From Noviherbaspirillum sp. L7-7A (GTDB lineage Bacteria > Pseudomonadota > Gammaproteobacteria > Burkholderiales > Burkholderiaceae_D), in assembly GCF_019052805.1 (NCBI RefSeq), contig NZ_JAHQRJ010000001.1, forward strand, positions 496,001 to 560,000: DNA of 64,000 bases, read 5' to 3'. The notes beneath the pieces are model-generated. The model saw only the letters and a list, made by a program, of their open reading frames with translations. It made no database searches and was not told the DNA's origin. The translations under genes and the position numbers were made by a program. How positions within the stretch are numbered: the first letter of the stretch is position 1; every line of letters begins with the position of its first letter. Shown here piece by piece: positions 8,401 to 15,825 of this stretch.

Positions 8401-8594
8401 ACCAGGCTGCGGCTCACTGCGGCGATATAGTGGGCGCCGGCGATTTCCTTGTCGGTAAAGTCGATGGCAATGTACTTTTCGTTGATCAGGATGCCCGAAA
8501 CGAAAATCACCGCGGTCAGGTCGAGGAAATAGATCAGCGCCAGCTTGCGGCCGACGCTCAGTCCGCCAATAAGGCGGGATAGGTAGTTCTGCAT
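5448..8594 (-). CDS. Membrane sensor diguanylate cyclase/phosphodiesterase (HAMP-PAS-GGDEF-EAL)
   Basis: 1048 residues. Order: membrane helix near residues 14-35 ([20 protein letters not shown]), a roughly 260-residue periplasmic sensor region, a second helix ([17 protein letters not shown]), HAMP ([20 protein letters not shown]), two PAS-like segments, GGDEF and EAL. The cyclase motif is intact ([10 protein letters not shown]), with the substrate region [21 protein letters not shown]. The EAL signature reads ESLVRW rather than EALVRW, but downstream residues look active: [19 protein letters not shown] and KVVAEGVE. It probably makes and/or breaks c-di-GMP in response to a periplasmic signal. 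Start ATG at 8594 (MQNYLSRL) puts the first helix at a normal place; the frame is open further upstream. The nearby MSHA pilus ATPase is a likely c-di-GMP target. Confidence 0.88.
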   Translation of the reverse strand: [1048 protein letters not shown]

Positions 8595-8746
8595 GCATGG
8601 GCCCCGCTTGGAAGAGACTGTTCCTTCAAGCAATGCCCGTGCCATCTATTTCCTTGACGCAATGAAGGGCTGACCGCTTGCATCATGCTGGACAGGTCGG
8701 CGGGCGGTTGGTCCAGAATCGTGCAGCCGGCCCCGTTGCCACGCCC

Positions 8747-9001
8747 TCAAACGAAGCAGGCGGTATTGAGGACTACCGGCCCGCCCCTGGGCGCGCTGGC
8801 GGCGAGGCGCCGCGCGACGCTGTGTATCCGGGCTTCGCATGCACGGTAGGTGTTCATGAAGTCCATGGTGAAACCCTGCAACTTGCAGAGATAGGTCAGG
8901 GCGCTCTTGAGGATCAGGAATTCACGCTCGACCGAGTCGACTTCGACGGAAAACACCACGCCTTCGGTGGTGAGGCCGGGTTCCTTGTACGCTTTTTTCA
9001 T
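8747..9001 (-). CDS. Small DUF1488-like protein
   Basis: 84 residues starting MKKAYKEPG. The pattern VVFSVEVDSVEREFLILKSAL followed by a helix with a MNTYRACEARIHSVARRLA ending resembles the DUF1488 family of small cytoplasmic proteins, whose function is unknown; the match is by eye. The ATG at 9001 follows an AGGA site, which is why the longer frame is not used. It lies upstream of, and in the same direction as, the GGDEF-EAL gene with about 150 bases between, and 300 bases from the divergent dps gene. The 9002-9300 gap holds no other gene I can support. Confidence 0.6.
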   Translation of the reverse strand: MKKAYKEPGLTTEGVVFSVEVDSVEREFLILKSALTYLCKLQGFTMDFMNTYRACEARIHSVARRLAASAPRGGPVVLNTACFV

Positions 9002-9300
9002 GGATGGTCCTGTGCTGGTCTGTACGGCTGTCAGCCAGGAGCAATGCAAGAAGAAGGCCAGCGCATGCATACATCGCCGGTCTTGTCAATCGTCAAAGGC
9101 CGCGGGTGGGCGGCAGGGAGGGCTTGGCAGGATGGCGCGGCCATAAGCCAGTGGGGGCTGTCAGCGCTGATTATTCGCAATACTGCTGCGTTTAGCCGGG
9201 TTTTTTTTGAACATGCGAGCCAAACCGGAATCCGAGAATCGGATCCCTCCGTTCCTGCTGCTACAAGGCAGGACTCACCCCCCTTTTTTCAGGAACCAAC

Positions 9301-9849
9301 ATGGACGCTCCAAAAGCAAACAAGCAGCAAGGCGACGACGGCATCGCCGCGCCGGCGCTCAAGACGCCGACCGACCTCAGGCCGCAGGCAACCACCGAAG
9401 TGGCCGAGGCGCTCAATGCAGTGCTGGCCGACGTGTTCGCGCTGTACATGAAGACCAAGAACTTCCACTGGCACATGAGCGGGCCGCATTTCCGCGACTA
9501 TCACCTGATGCTGGATGACCAGGCGACCGAACTGTTTGCAATGACAGACCCGCTGGCCGAGCGCATCCGCAAGCTGGGCGGCAAGACGTTGCGCTCGATC
9601 GGCCATGTGTCGCGGCTGCAGCGCATTCCCGACAACGACGAGGAATTCGTCGAGCCGTCGAAGATGCTGTCCGAGCTGTGCGACAACAACCGCGCGCTGG
9701 TGGCCAGCCTGCGCGAAGCGCATGAAGTCTGCGACGACAACCGTGACATCGCCACCGCCAGCCTGATCGAGAACTGGATAGACGAGACCGAGGAACGTAC
9801 CTGGTTCCTGTTCGAAGCGGACCGCAACCCGGACCGCACCGGGCACTAG
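9301..9849 (+). CDS. dps: Dps family DNA-binding ferritin-like protein
   Basis: 182 residues. The Dps ferroxidase ligands are all present with the same spacing as in E. coli Dps (51, 63, 67, 78, 82) moved by five: H56 (FHWHM), H68 (DYHLMLDD), D72, D83 and E87. Dps forms a 12-mer shell that oxidises Fe2+ with hydrogen peroxide, stores iron and protects DNA in stress. The N-terminal 28 residues are Lys-bearing and flexible-looking, which in this family often mediates DNA binding. Ribosome site AGGA lies 7 bases before the ATG. A small dyad ATCCGA/TCGGAT (9230-9244) sits upstream, possibly part of the promoter region. Confidence 0.93.
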   Translation: MDAPKANKQQGDDGIAAPALKTPTDLRPQATTEVAEALNAVLADVFALYMKTKNFHWHMSGPHFRDYHLMLDDQATELFAMTDPLAERIRKLGGKTLRSIGHVSRLQRIPDNDEEFVEPSKMLSELCDNNRALVASLREAHEVCDDNRDIATASLIENWIDETEERTWFLFEADRNPDRTGH

Positions 9850-9930
9850 AGCGGATTCGGCCATCTCAGCATGATGCAGGCCCCGTGGGGCGTACACCGC
9901 ATCCCGCCTGCTTGCCATGCCCCTGAGGGC

Positions 9931-10054
9931 GTAGGGTGGAATACCCCGCAGGGGCATTCCACCACCACCAACGCGCCGCTTACGGCAGGGCGCTGACTTC
10001 GCTCGTCATTCAACCGCCGATGGTGGAATGCCCTTCGGGTATGCCACCCTACGG
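9931..10054. repeat. REP-like palindrome pair
   Basis: Copy one (9931-9964) starts GTAGGGTGGAATACCCC and ends GGGGCATTCCACC. Copy two (10021-10054) is in the opposite orientation and ends GCCACCCTACGG. The two arms face away from each other across about 55 bases in the dps-mshN convergent gap (9850-10134). Same family as 318-409, 3817-3893 and 39213-39352. Confidence 0.7.
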
Positions 10055-10134
10055 ATCGCCGCGGTGCGGCTCGTTCAACGGCATTCCGGGCAAGCCGGTT
10101 GATGCCCAGCCAGGCTGGAAACGCGCTCGGCGTT

Positions 10135-11310
10135 TCACGGCCGCTGCAACTGGCCCAGGCGTGCTTCGACGAAGGCCGCCAGTTCTGGGCTCAGGGTGCG
10201 GCTGGCCTGCGCGCTGCGGTAGGCCTGCTGCGCCTGCGTCGCCATCTGCAGGGCCTGGTAGGAAATGCCCAGGCCCATCCACCAGACCCCATTGTCAGGC
10301 GCGCTGCGCAGCGCCGTGGCATAGTGCTCCGCGGCGGAGCGGTGCTGGTCGTCGCGCTGCAGCAGCGCGGCGAGGAAGGCATGGTAGTCGGCGCGGGCGC
10401 CTGCCTGGGGCAGGGCGCGCTGCAGGGTGTCGATCGCCTCGCGCAGCGCATTGTCCTGCAATTGCTGGCGCGCCAGCTGCATTGCCATGTCGGCTTGCGG
10501 CAAGGTCTCGCGCACGATCTTCAGTGGTTCCGCCGCTGGGGGTGTCGGTGTGGTTGCCGTTGATGCCGCTGCAGCGGCCTGCTGCAGCGGCGCTTCTTCA
10601 TTGCGTCCTTGTGCCTGTGCTGCTGTGGCTGCCGGCGATATGGGCTGGCGTTTCGCCGGCCTGGCGACAGGCTCGTTGCCTGCACTGGTAGCTTGTATTG
10701 CCGGTTCTGCCGATGCCGGCGTTGCAGCTATTGCAGCCGTCTTGAACTGTGCTGTCGGCTTGGCTGATGCGGCCACGGCGGTTGCGGTCGCCACTGTGGT
10801 GTTTGAAGCCGGTGCGGTCGGTTCAACCGGTTTTGCAGGCGCAGGCATGGCGGCTGGACTACTTGCAACTGTCGACATGACCTTGCCAGTTGCCTCGCTG
10901 GCTTCCTGGGTTTTGGCAGCCGGCGCATTGACCATCGTTGCTGGTTTAACCTCTGCTGCTTCCTGCTGCGCTGCCGGCGTAGCTGATACTGCCGGCGCTA
11001 CTGGTGCAGCGACAACTGCCGGCGGCGTTGTTTCGGGCGCTTGCAATGCAGCCTGCGGCATCTCTGCCGCTGCCGGCGCAACAGCCGCTGTCGCTATCTG
11101 CGATGGCGCCGGCGCCTGCCACAGCCGCTGTCCTGCGACCGCCGCCACGGCCAGCAGCACCACGCCACCGGCCACTGCGCCCAGCTTGAACTTCATCGTC
11201 GGCGCCGGCCTGGCCGGCACGGCGCGCACCTGTCCCTGAAACGGCGCGCCAGCCGTACCGTCGCTGCGCCGCGTTTCCAGATCCCTCAACATGCTGTTTA
11301 TCAGACTCAT
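10135..11310 (-). CDS. mshN: MSHA biogenesis protein MshN (TPR)
   Basis: 391 residues, last gene of the pilus locus. It opens MSLINSMLRDLETRR, the MshN start signature, followed by a single membrane helix near residues 39-60 (LGAVAGGVVLLAVAAVAG). A long Ala/Pro/Thr-rich, low-complexity linker of about 200 residues comes next, then a TPR-like helical C-terminus (AMQLARQQLQDNALREAI onward) ending ELAAFVEARLGQLQRP. MshN is an inner-membrane TPR protein thought to help assemble the pilus machine. ATG 11310 overlaps the mshM stop by four bases. The linker is likely a periplasmic spacer and is probably variable between strains. Confidence 0.85.
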   Translation of the reverse strand: MSLINSMLRDLETRRSDGTAGAPFQGQVRAVPARPAPTMKFKLGAVAGGVVLLAVAAVAGQRLWQAPAPSQIATAAVAPAAAEMPQAALQAPETTPPAVVAAPVAPAVSATPAAQQEAAEVKPATMVNAPAAKTQEASEATGKVMSTVASSPAAMPAPAKPVEPTAPASNTTVATATAVAASAKPTAQFKTAAIAATPASAEPAIQATSAGNEPVARPAKRQPISPAATAAQAQGRNEEAPLQQAAAAASTATTPTPPAAEPLKIVRETLPQADMAMQLARQQLQDNALREAIDTLQRALPQAGARADYHAFLAALLQRDDQHRSAAEHYATALRSAPDNGVWWMGLGISYQALQMATQAQQAYRSAQASRTLSPELAAFVEARLGQLQRP

Positions 11311-12200
11311 TGCAAAAACATCCATCCTGCGCCGCACAGGGCGGCAAAAATAAGAGGCACCGTGGCGTAGAGCCAGGCGCGGCGTGGCTTTGCCACGCTA
11401 CCGGTGTCGCCGGCGGCCGCCTGCACATGGCGCGTGCCAACCTGCTGCCTGCCTTCGCCATAGGCCAGCATCAGGGCCTTGTGGCCCAGGATGTTGACCA
11501 GGCGCGGATAGCCGCTCGATGCCCGGTGCAGCGCCCGCACCGCGCCCGGGCCGAACAGGCGGCCGCCGGCATAGCCGGCCACGCTCAGGCGATGCGACAG
11601 ATAGAACTGCAGCTCGTCGCGGTCCAGCGGGCTTAGGCGGTACTGGAAGGTGATGCGCTGCTTGAGCTGGCGTATCTCGTTGATCTCGAGCTTGCGGTCC
11701 AGCTCCGGCTGGCCGAACATCACGATCTGCAGCAGCTTGCGCTTTTCGGTTTCCAGGTTGGTCAGGAGGCGCAGCGCCTCCAGGCTTTCCACCGGCATCG
11801 CCTGGGCTTCATCGATGCACAGCAGCACCCGCCGGTCTTCCCGCGCCAGGTCCAGCAGCCGCAGGTTGATCTGCTTGATCAGCTGATGCTGCTCGATGCC
11901 TGGTTCCAGCACGATCTCCAGTTCCTCGGCCAGCGCCATGATCAGCGCGCGCGGCTCCAGCGCCGGATTGGGTATGTAGGCGGTGTAGAAGCCCGCATCC
12001 AGCGTCGCCATGAACTTGCGGCACAACAGCGTCTTGCCAGTGCCGACCTCGCCCGTGATCTTGATGAAGCCTTCGCCATTCTGTGCGGCGATCAGGAGGG
12101 TGTTGAGCGCCTCCTGGTAGCTTCTGCAGCCGAAGAAGAAGCTGGTATCCGGCGTGATGCCAAACGGCGGCTCACGCAATCCGAAGTGGCCGGTGTACAT
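11307..12200 (-). CDS. mshM: MSHA biogenesis ATPase MshM (ExeA/GspA-like)
   Basis: 297 residues beginning MYTGHFGLREPPFGITPD, the hallmark N-terminus of the ExeA/GspA AAA family. Walker A is GEVGTGKT at residues 50-57; Walker B is VLLCIDEAQ near 125. A C-terminal membrane helix (LYATVPLIFAALCGAGWMF) anchors it. Relatives in type II secretion help insert the secretin into the outer membrane through peptidoglycan, and here it lies directly after the secretin gene mshL (one base between) and overlaps mshN, so a similar role is likely. Confidence 0.9.
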   Translation of the reverse strand: MYTGHFGLREPPFGITPDTSFFFGCRSYQEALNTLLIAAQNGEGFIKITGEVGTGKTLLCRKFMATLDAGFYTAYIPNPALEPRALIMALAEELEIVLEPGIEQHQLIKQINLRLLDLAREDRRVLLCIDEAQAMPVESLEALRLLTNLETEKRKLLQIVMFGQPELDRKLEINEIRQLKQRITFQYRLSPLDRDELQFYLSHRLSVAGYAGGRLFGPGAVRALHRASSGYPRLVNILGHKALMLAYGEGRQQVGTRHVQAAAGDTGSVAKPRRAWLYATVPLIFAALCGAGWMFLQ

Positions 12201-12201
12201 G

Positions 12202-14046
12202 TCAGTTGCGCTCGGCCGGTGCCGGCGGCGCCATCTGCTGGATGCGGCTCTGGCTGTCCGCCAGCGAACCGCCCCATGCGGCGTTGCTGTCGACGATGGT
12301 GGGCTTGATCAGGATGACGAGCTCGCGCTTCTGATTCACCCGGTTGGTGTTGCGGAACAGGCCGCCGACCACCGGCGCATTGCCCGCGCCCGGCACCTGC
12401 GACTGGTCGCCGCTGCTGGCCTGGCGCATCAGGCCGCCGATGGCGATGATCTGGCCGTTCTGGCCGCGCACCACGCTGTCGGTTTCCGAGGTGTTGCTGG
12501 AGGCGAGCGGCAGTGTCAGGTTGCCCAGCTGGCCGAGGTTGACCTGGCGGTTCAGCGTGGTGACTTCGGTCACCGAGGGATGCACGTGCAGGATGATGTT
12601 TTCCTGGTCGTCGATCTGCGGCGTGACGTCCAGCACCACGCCGGAGAAGAACTGCTGCAGCGTCACGTCCGGCGTGGTTGACGTGTTGCCGTTACTGACG
12701 TTGACAGTGGACGATACCTTGGTGACGAAGAAGTCGTCGGTGCCAACCTTCAGGATGGCCTTCTGGTTGTTCAGTGTAGCGATGCGCGGGCTCGACAGCA
12801 CATGCACGTTGCCCTGGGTTTCGAGGAAGGTCAGCAGCGCCGCAAAATTGGAGCTCTGGATCGCCACGCCGAAGATGGAGCCGGCGGCATTGCCGGCCGC
12901 CTGCACGATGCTGCCTGGCGAGGTGTTGTAGCTGGTCGTGCCGCGCAACCCGGTCAGCGGATTGATTGTGTCGGCAGCGGTATAGAGGCCGTTTGCCACT
13001 GCCTGCCCGGTGGAAGTGGGGGCAGGCACATAGCTGCGGTTCATCAGCGTAGTGCCGGGGGCGGCAAAACCCAGGCCGAGCGGATTGCCAAGCACCGAAG
13101 CGAACGAGGCCCAGTTAATGCCTTGCTGGAAGCTGTCATTGAGCTGTACTTCCAAGATCTTCGCTTCCAGGATTACCTGGCGCTCGATAGCCAGTTGCGA
13201 GGCTTTCAGGTATTGCGCCACGGCGCGCAATTCGTCCGGCATGGCGCGTACCACGATCACGCCGGACTGGCGGCTCACCACCACGCTGCGGCCATCCTTG
13301 CCGATGTTCTTGTCGCGTTCATCGATGTTGGCGATGGCCTTGATCGAGTCGCGCAGTTCGGTCCAGAAATCATTATTGGCGGTGGAGCTAACGCGGCTGC
13401 TCGGCGCGATCTGGTTGTTGGCCAAGCCTGGCGTGGTGGTGTTGGTGGTGCCGGGCGCGGCGCTCGGGTTGACGCTGCTGGTTGGCGGGACGCCGGTGCC
13501 GGTCGTGCCGGTGTTGGGCTGTGCGGCGCCGCCCGCGCTGGCCGCCACGCGGGTATCGGACGAGCCCATACGGATCGCATTGAGGTAATTGACCTGGAAC
13601 ACGCGCGTCTGCAGCGTCAGCGGCTTGATCACCACCCGGTTGCCTTCGACGGTGTAGTCATAGCCATAGATCTCGCGGATCGAATCCAGCGCTTCGAACA
13701 GGGTGACGTTCTTCAGGTTGGCGGAAATGGTGCCATTCACATCCGGATGCACGAGTACGTTGAAGCGGCTGTGGGCGCCGACCGCGGCGAAGAACTGGCG
13801 GGCGTTGACTTCATTGAACGCCACGCTGAACCGTTCCTCGGCTTTCTGGGGCGCGGCCGGCTTCAATGGCGGCAGCAGCGCTTCCGATACAGCGGGCGGC
13901 ACGGGCGCTGCCGGACGGGCCGCGGCGGCGGCGGTTGCCTTCTCGATCTCCTGCCTGATCATGTCGTAGGTCTGGCGTTGCGTCGGCGGCGTGGAGCAGC
14001 CGATGAGGCCGAGGGCAGTTGCGGCGATGAGGGTGTTCTTGATCAT
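12202..14046 (-). CDS. mshL: MSHA secretin MshL
   Basis: 614 residues with a lipoprotein signal (MIKNTLIAATALGLIGC, lipidated Cys17). An N-terminal domain with SVAFNEVNARQFFAAVG and NVLVHPDVNGTISANLKNV matches the secretin/TonB short N-terminal module; the second half has the secretin barrel signatures VNVLSS-type HVLSSPRIATLNNQKA, VGTDDFFVT, and GGLMRQ. A Thr/Asn/Pro-rich insert lies near residues 185-225. MshL forms the outer-membrane gate through which the pilus passes. It overlaps mshK by four bases and is followed at once by mshM. Confidence 0.93.
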   Translation of the reverse strand: MIKNTLIAATALGLIGCSTPPTQRQTYDMIRQEIEKATAAAAARPAAPVPPAVSEALLPPLKPAAPQKAEERFSVAFNEVNARQFFAAVGAHSRFNVLVHPDVNGTISANLKNVTLFEALDSIREIYGYDYTVEGNRVVIKPLTLQTRVFQVNYLNAIRMGSSDTRVAASAGGAAQPNTGTTGTGVPPTSSVNPSAAPGTTNTTTPGLANNQIAPSSRVSSTANNDFWTELRDSIKAIANIDERDKNIGKDGRSVVVSRQSGVIVVRAMPDELRAVAQYLKASQLAIERQVILEAKILEVQLNDSFQQGINWASFASVLGNPLGLGFAAPGTTLMNRSYVPAPTSTGQAVANGLYTAADTINPLTGLRGTTSYNTSPGSIVQAAGNAAGSIFGVAIQSSNFAALLTFLETQGNVHVLSSPRIATLNNQKAILKVGTDDFFVTKVSSTVNVSNGNTSTTPDVTLQQFFSGVVLDVTPQIDDQENIILHVHPSVTEVTTLNRQVNLGQLGNLTLPLASSNTSETDSVVRGQNGQIIAIGGLMRQASSGDQSQVPGAGNAPVVGGLFRNTNRVNQKRELVILIKPTIVDSNAAWGGSLADSQSRIQQMAPPAPAERN

Positions 14047-14447
14047 TTGATTTTGCTTTGCTTGGGCGAGACGGACGCGGCAGGGAGCTTGCCGTCCATA
14101 TAGCGGGTTTCTATTCCGGGATACAGCTTCAGGGTCTGCATGCCTTCTGCAGTGCGCAGTACGACTTCCCCTTCGGTGATCTTCAGCACCTGGGCATCGT
14201 CGTAGCGGTCGCCGACATGCACCACGCGGCCGCTGATAATGGCTTCGCGAACGCCATCCGCGATCATCACGGATTGCAGCACGCCCAGTCTGGACGACGC
14301 ACCGGAGGCCGACATGGCGAGGTCGCCGGCTTGCGGCGGCCGGGTTGGGTCAGGCAGCGACTGGGCCAGCGCGGCGGCCGGCAGGCATGCGACCAGCAAG
14401 GCAAGATGCACTCGCATGCTGGCAAGGCGGCCTAGATATTGAGCCAT
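14043..14447 (-). CDS. mshK: MSHA biogenesis protein MshK
   Basis: 134 residues. A signal peptide (RVHLALLVACLPAAALAQS) precedes DPTRPP, the motif shared by MshK and PilP-like proteins, and then a small beta-rich domain (VVHVGDRYDDAQVLKITEG, VLRTAEGMQTLKLYPGIE). It probably links the inner-membrane complex to the secretin. ATG 14447 has a GGAG site six bases upstream and overlaps mshJ by 16 bases; an inner ATG at 14417 would also leave an intact signal peptide but lacks a ribosome site. Confidence 0.85.
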   Translation of the reverse strand: MAQYLGRLASMRVHLALLVACLPAAALAQSLPDPTRPPQAGDLAMSASGASSRLGVLQSVMIADGVREAIISGRVVHVGDRYDDAQVLKITEGEVVLRTAEGMQTLKLYPGIETRYMDGKLPAASVSPKQSKIK

Positions 14448-15160
14448 TGCTTCTCCAAGCTTAAGGTGTAGAGCGTAAGTGAAAGGGTGGCAGTCGGATA
14501 AGCGTTGACGCGCAGGCCGAGCTTGCCCCAGACCACGCGGACAGGCAGTTTCTCCAGCTGGGCAATGTAATTCATCAGATCCAGGTATTGGCCTTGCAGG
14601 ACGATTTCCACGCCATGCTTGTAGACCATGGCGCTTGCCTGCGCCGTGGTGCCGGCGGCTGCCGGTGAAGAGGGCGTCGGTTTCGCCTGGCCGGCGCTGG
14701 TGTCAAGGCTCTGGATCGGCAGCTTGGCAAGCGACACCAGGCGCAGCCTTTCCTGCCTTGCCAGCATCGATTCCAGCATGGTCACCATCTGGTCTGGCGG
14801 CACCAGGTCATGACTCAGCGCTGCAATCGCCTCTTGCGCCGCTGCTTCCTGCTGCTTCAGGCTTGCCAATCGTTCCTTGTTTTCGGCATCTGGATCGACC
14901 ACCGGCTCGGCAGCCAGCTTGTCGATCTCGGTTTGCAGCTTTCTGGTAGCGGCCAAATCGCTGGCTATTTGCTTGCCCTGAGCGGCGGCCCGGGTGGAAG
15001 CTGCATTCAGGAACAGCTGGTTCGACACAACGATCATCAGGGCGGCGCCAGCACAGAACAGCGCAGCACGCTCGCCCAGGCTCCGTGTGTCGACCCAGCC
15101 CGACATGCTGGTCCAGCGCAGCTTGAGCTGCCTACTGGCTTGCGCACTCAATATCTTCAT
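14432..15160 (-). CDS. mshJ: MSHA biogenesis protein MshJ (PilO-like)
   Basis: 242 residues: a cytoplasmic N-terminus, one membrane helix near residues 31-50 (AALFCAGAALMIVVSNQLFL), a coiled coil (AAQGKQIASDLAATRKLQTEIDKL) and a C-terminal ferredoxin-like domain with the conserved GVEIVLQGQYLDLMNYIAQL. This is the PilO/MshJ layout of the inner-membrane alignment complex. Start ATG overlaps the stop of the PilN-like gene by four bases. Confidence 0.85.
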   Translation of the reverse strand: MKILSAQASRQLKLRWTSMSGWVDTRSLGERAALFCAGAALMIVVSNQLFLNAASTRAAAQGKQIASDLAATRKLQTEIDKLAAEPVVDPDAENKERLASLKQQEAAAQEAIAALSHDLVPPDQMVTMLESMLARQERLRLVSLAKLPIQSLDTSAGQAKPTPSSPAAAGTTAQASAMVYKHGVEIVLQGQYLDLMNYIAQLEKLPVRVVWGKLGLRVNAYPTATLSLTLYTLSLEKQWLNI

Positions 15161-15825
15161 CGTTCATTTCCGTTCATGTTTTGGCTGGCACTGGCCACTG
15201 CTTCGGCTGATCCCAGCGAGAAGCTGACATAGCCAGTCAACTCGCCAGCTTTCGTATTGGCGGCGGGAGCAGGCGAAGAGGGCGCACGCAGTGTCATGCT
15301 GCCCAACGACTTGCCGGCCAGCGCATTTTCCTGGCCTAGGAAACGGATGTAGGCCGGTAGCAGTTCTGGCGCCATTGCGCGGCCCATGATTTCAAGCTCA
15401 TGGCCGCCATCGCCCAGCGTCAGTCCCGTCAGCCAGACACCAGGCATAGCCCGGTTAGCTAGCGCGCGCATGACCGCGGCATAGGATTCATCGTTATTAA
15501 GCTGGCCCCTTTGTACAAAGCCCAGAATCTGCTGGCTTGCCGCCAGCCTTGCGGTGGCTTGCGTAATGGCTTCTTCCACCGCCTTGTCGGCGGGGCGGGG
15601 ACGTGTCTTTTCCACCATCACGACCAGCTTTTCCTGGGCTGCCTTCAGTTTGGCCGCGACTGCCTGCGCCTCCCGGCCGGTGCGTCCTGCCTGATAGGCC
15701 GAATAGCTGGTGAATGCGATTACTGCCAGCAGAATTGCGCCCAATCCCTGTGCCATTGCCAGCGCCGAAAACTGTTTTTCCTGTTGCAGGAAGACCGGAT
15801 TAAACAGGTTGATCTGCTGGCTCAT
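15157..15825 (-). CDS. PilN-like MSHA protein (MshI2)
   Basis: 222 residues opening SQQINLFNPVFLQQEKQFSA; the QINLFNP motif is the PilM-binding peptide of PilN/MshI2 proteins. A membrane helix follows (GLGAILLAVIAFTSYSAY), then a coiled coil and a C-terminal domain with GVWLTGLTLGDGGHELEIMG. It should dock onto the upstream MshI (PilM-like) and pair with MshJ to form the inner-membrane platform. It overlaps both neighbours by four bases. Confidence 0.85.
   Translation of the reverse strand: MSQQINLFNPVFLQQEKQFSALAMAQGLGAILLAVIAFTSYSAYQAGRTGREAQAVAAKLKAAQEKLVVMVEKTRPRPADKAVEEAITQATARLAASQQILGFVQRGQLNNDESYAAVMRALANRAMPGVWLTGLTLGDGGHELEIMGRAMAPELLPAYIRFLGQENALAGKSLGSMTLRAPSSPAPAANTKAGELTGYVSFSLGSAEAVASASQNMNGNER

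Noticed and set aside
9230-9244. ATCCGA/TCGGAT dyad upstream of dps as a Fur or OxyR site
   Set aside because: Does not match either consensus; mentioned only under dps.
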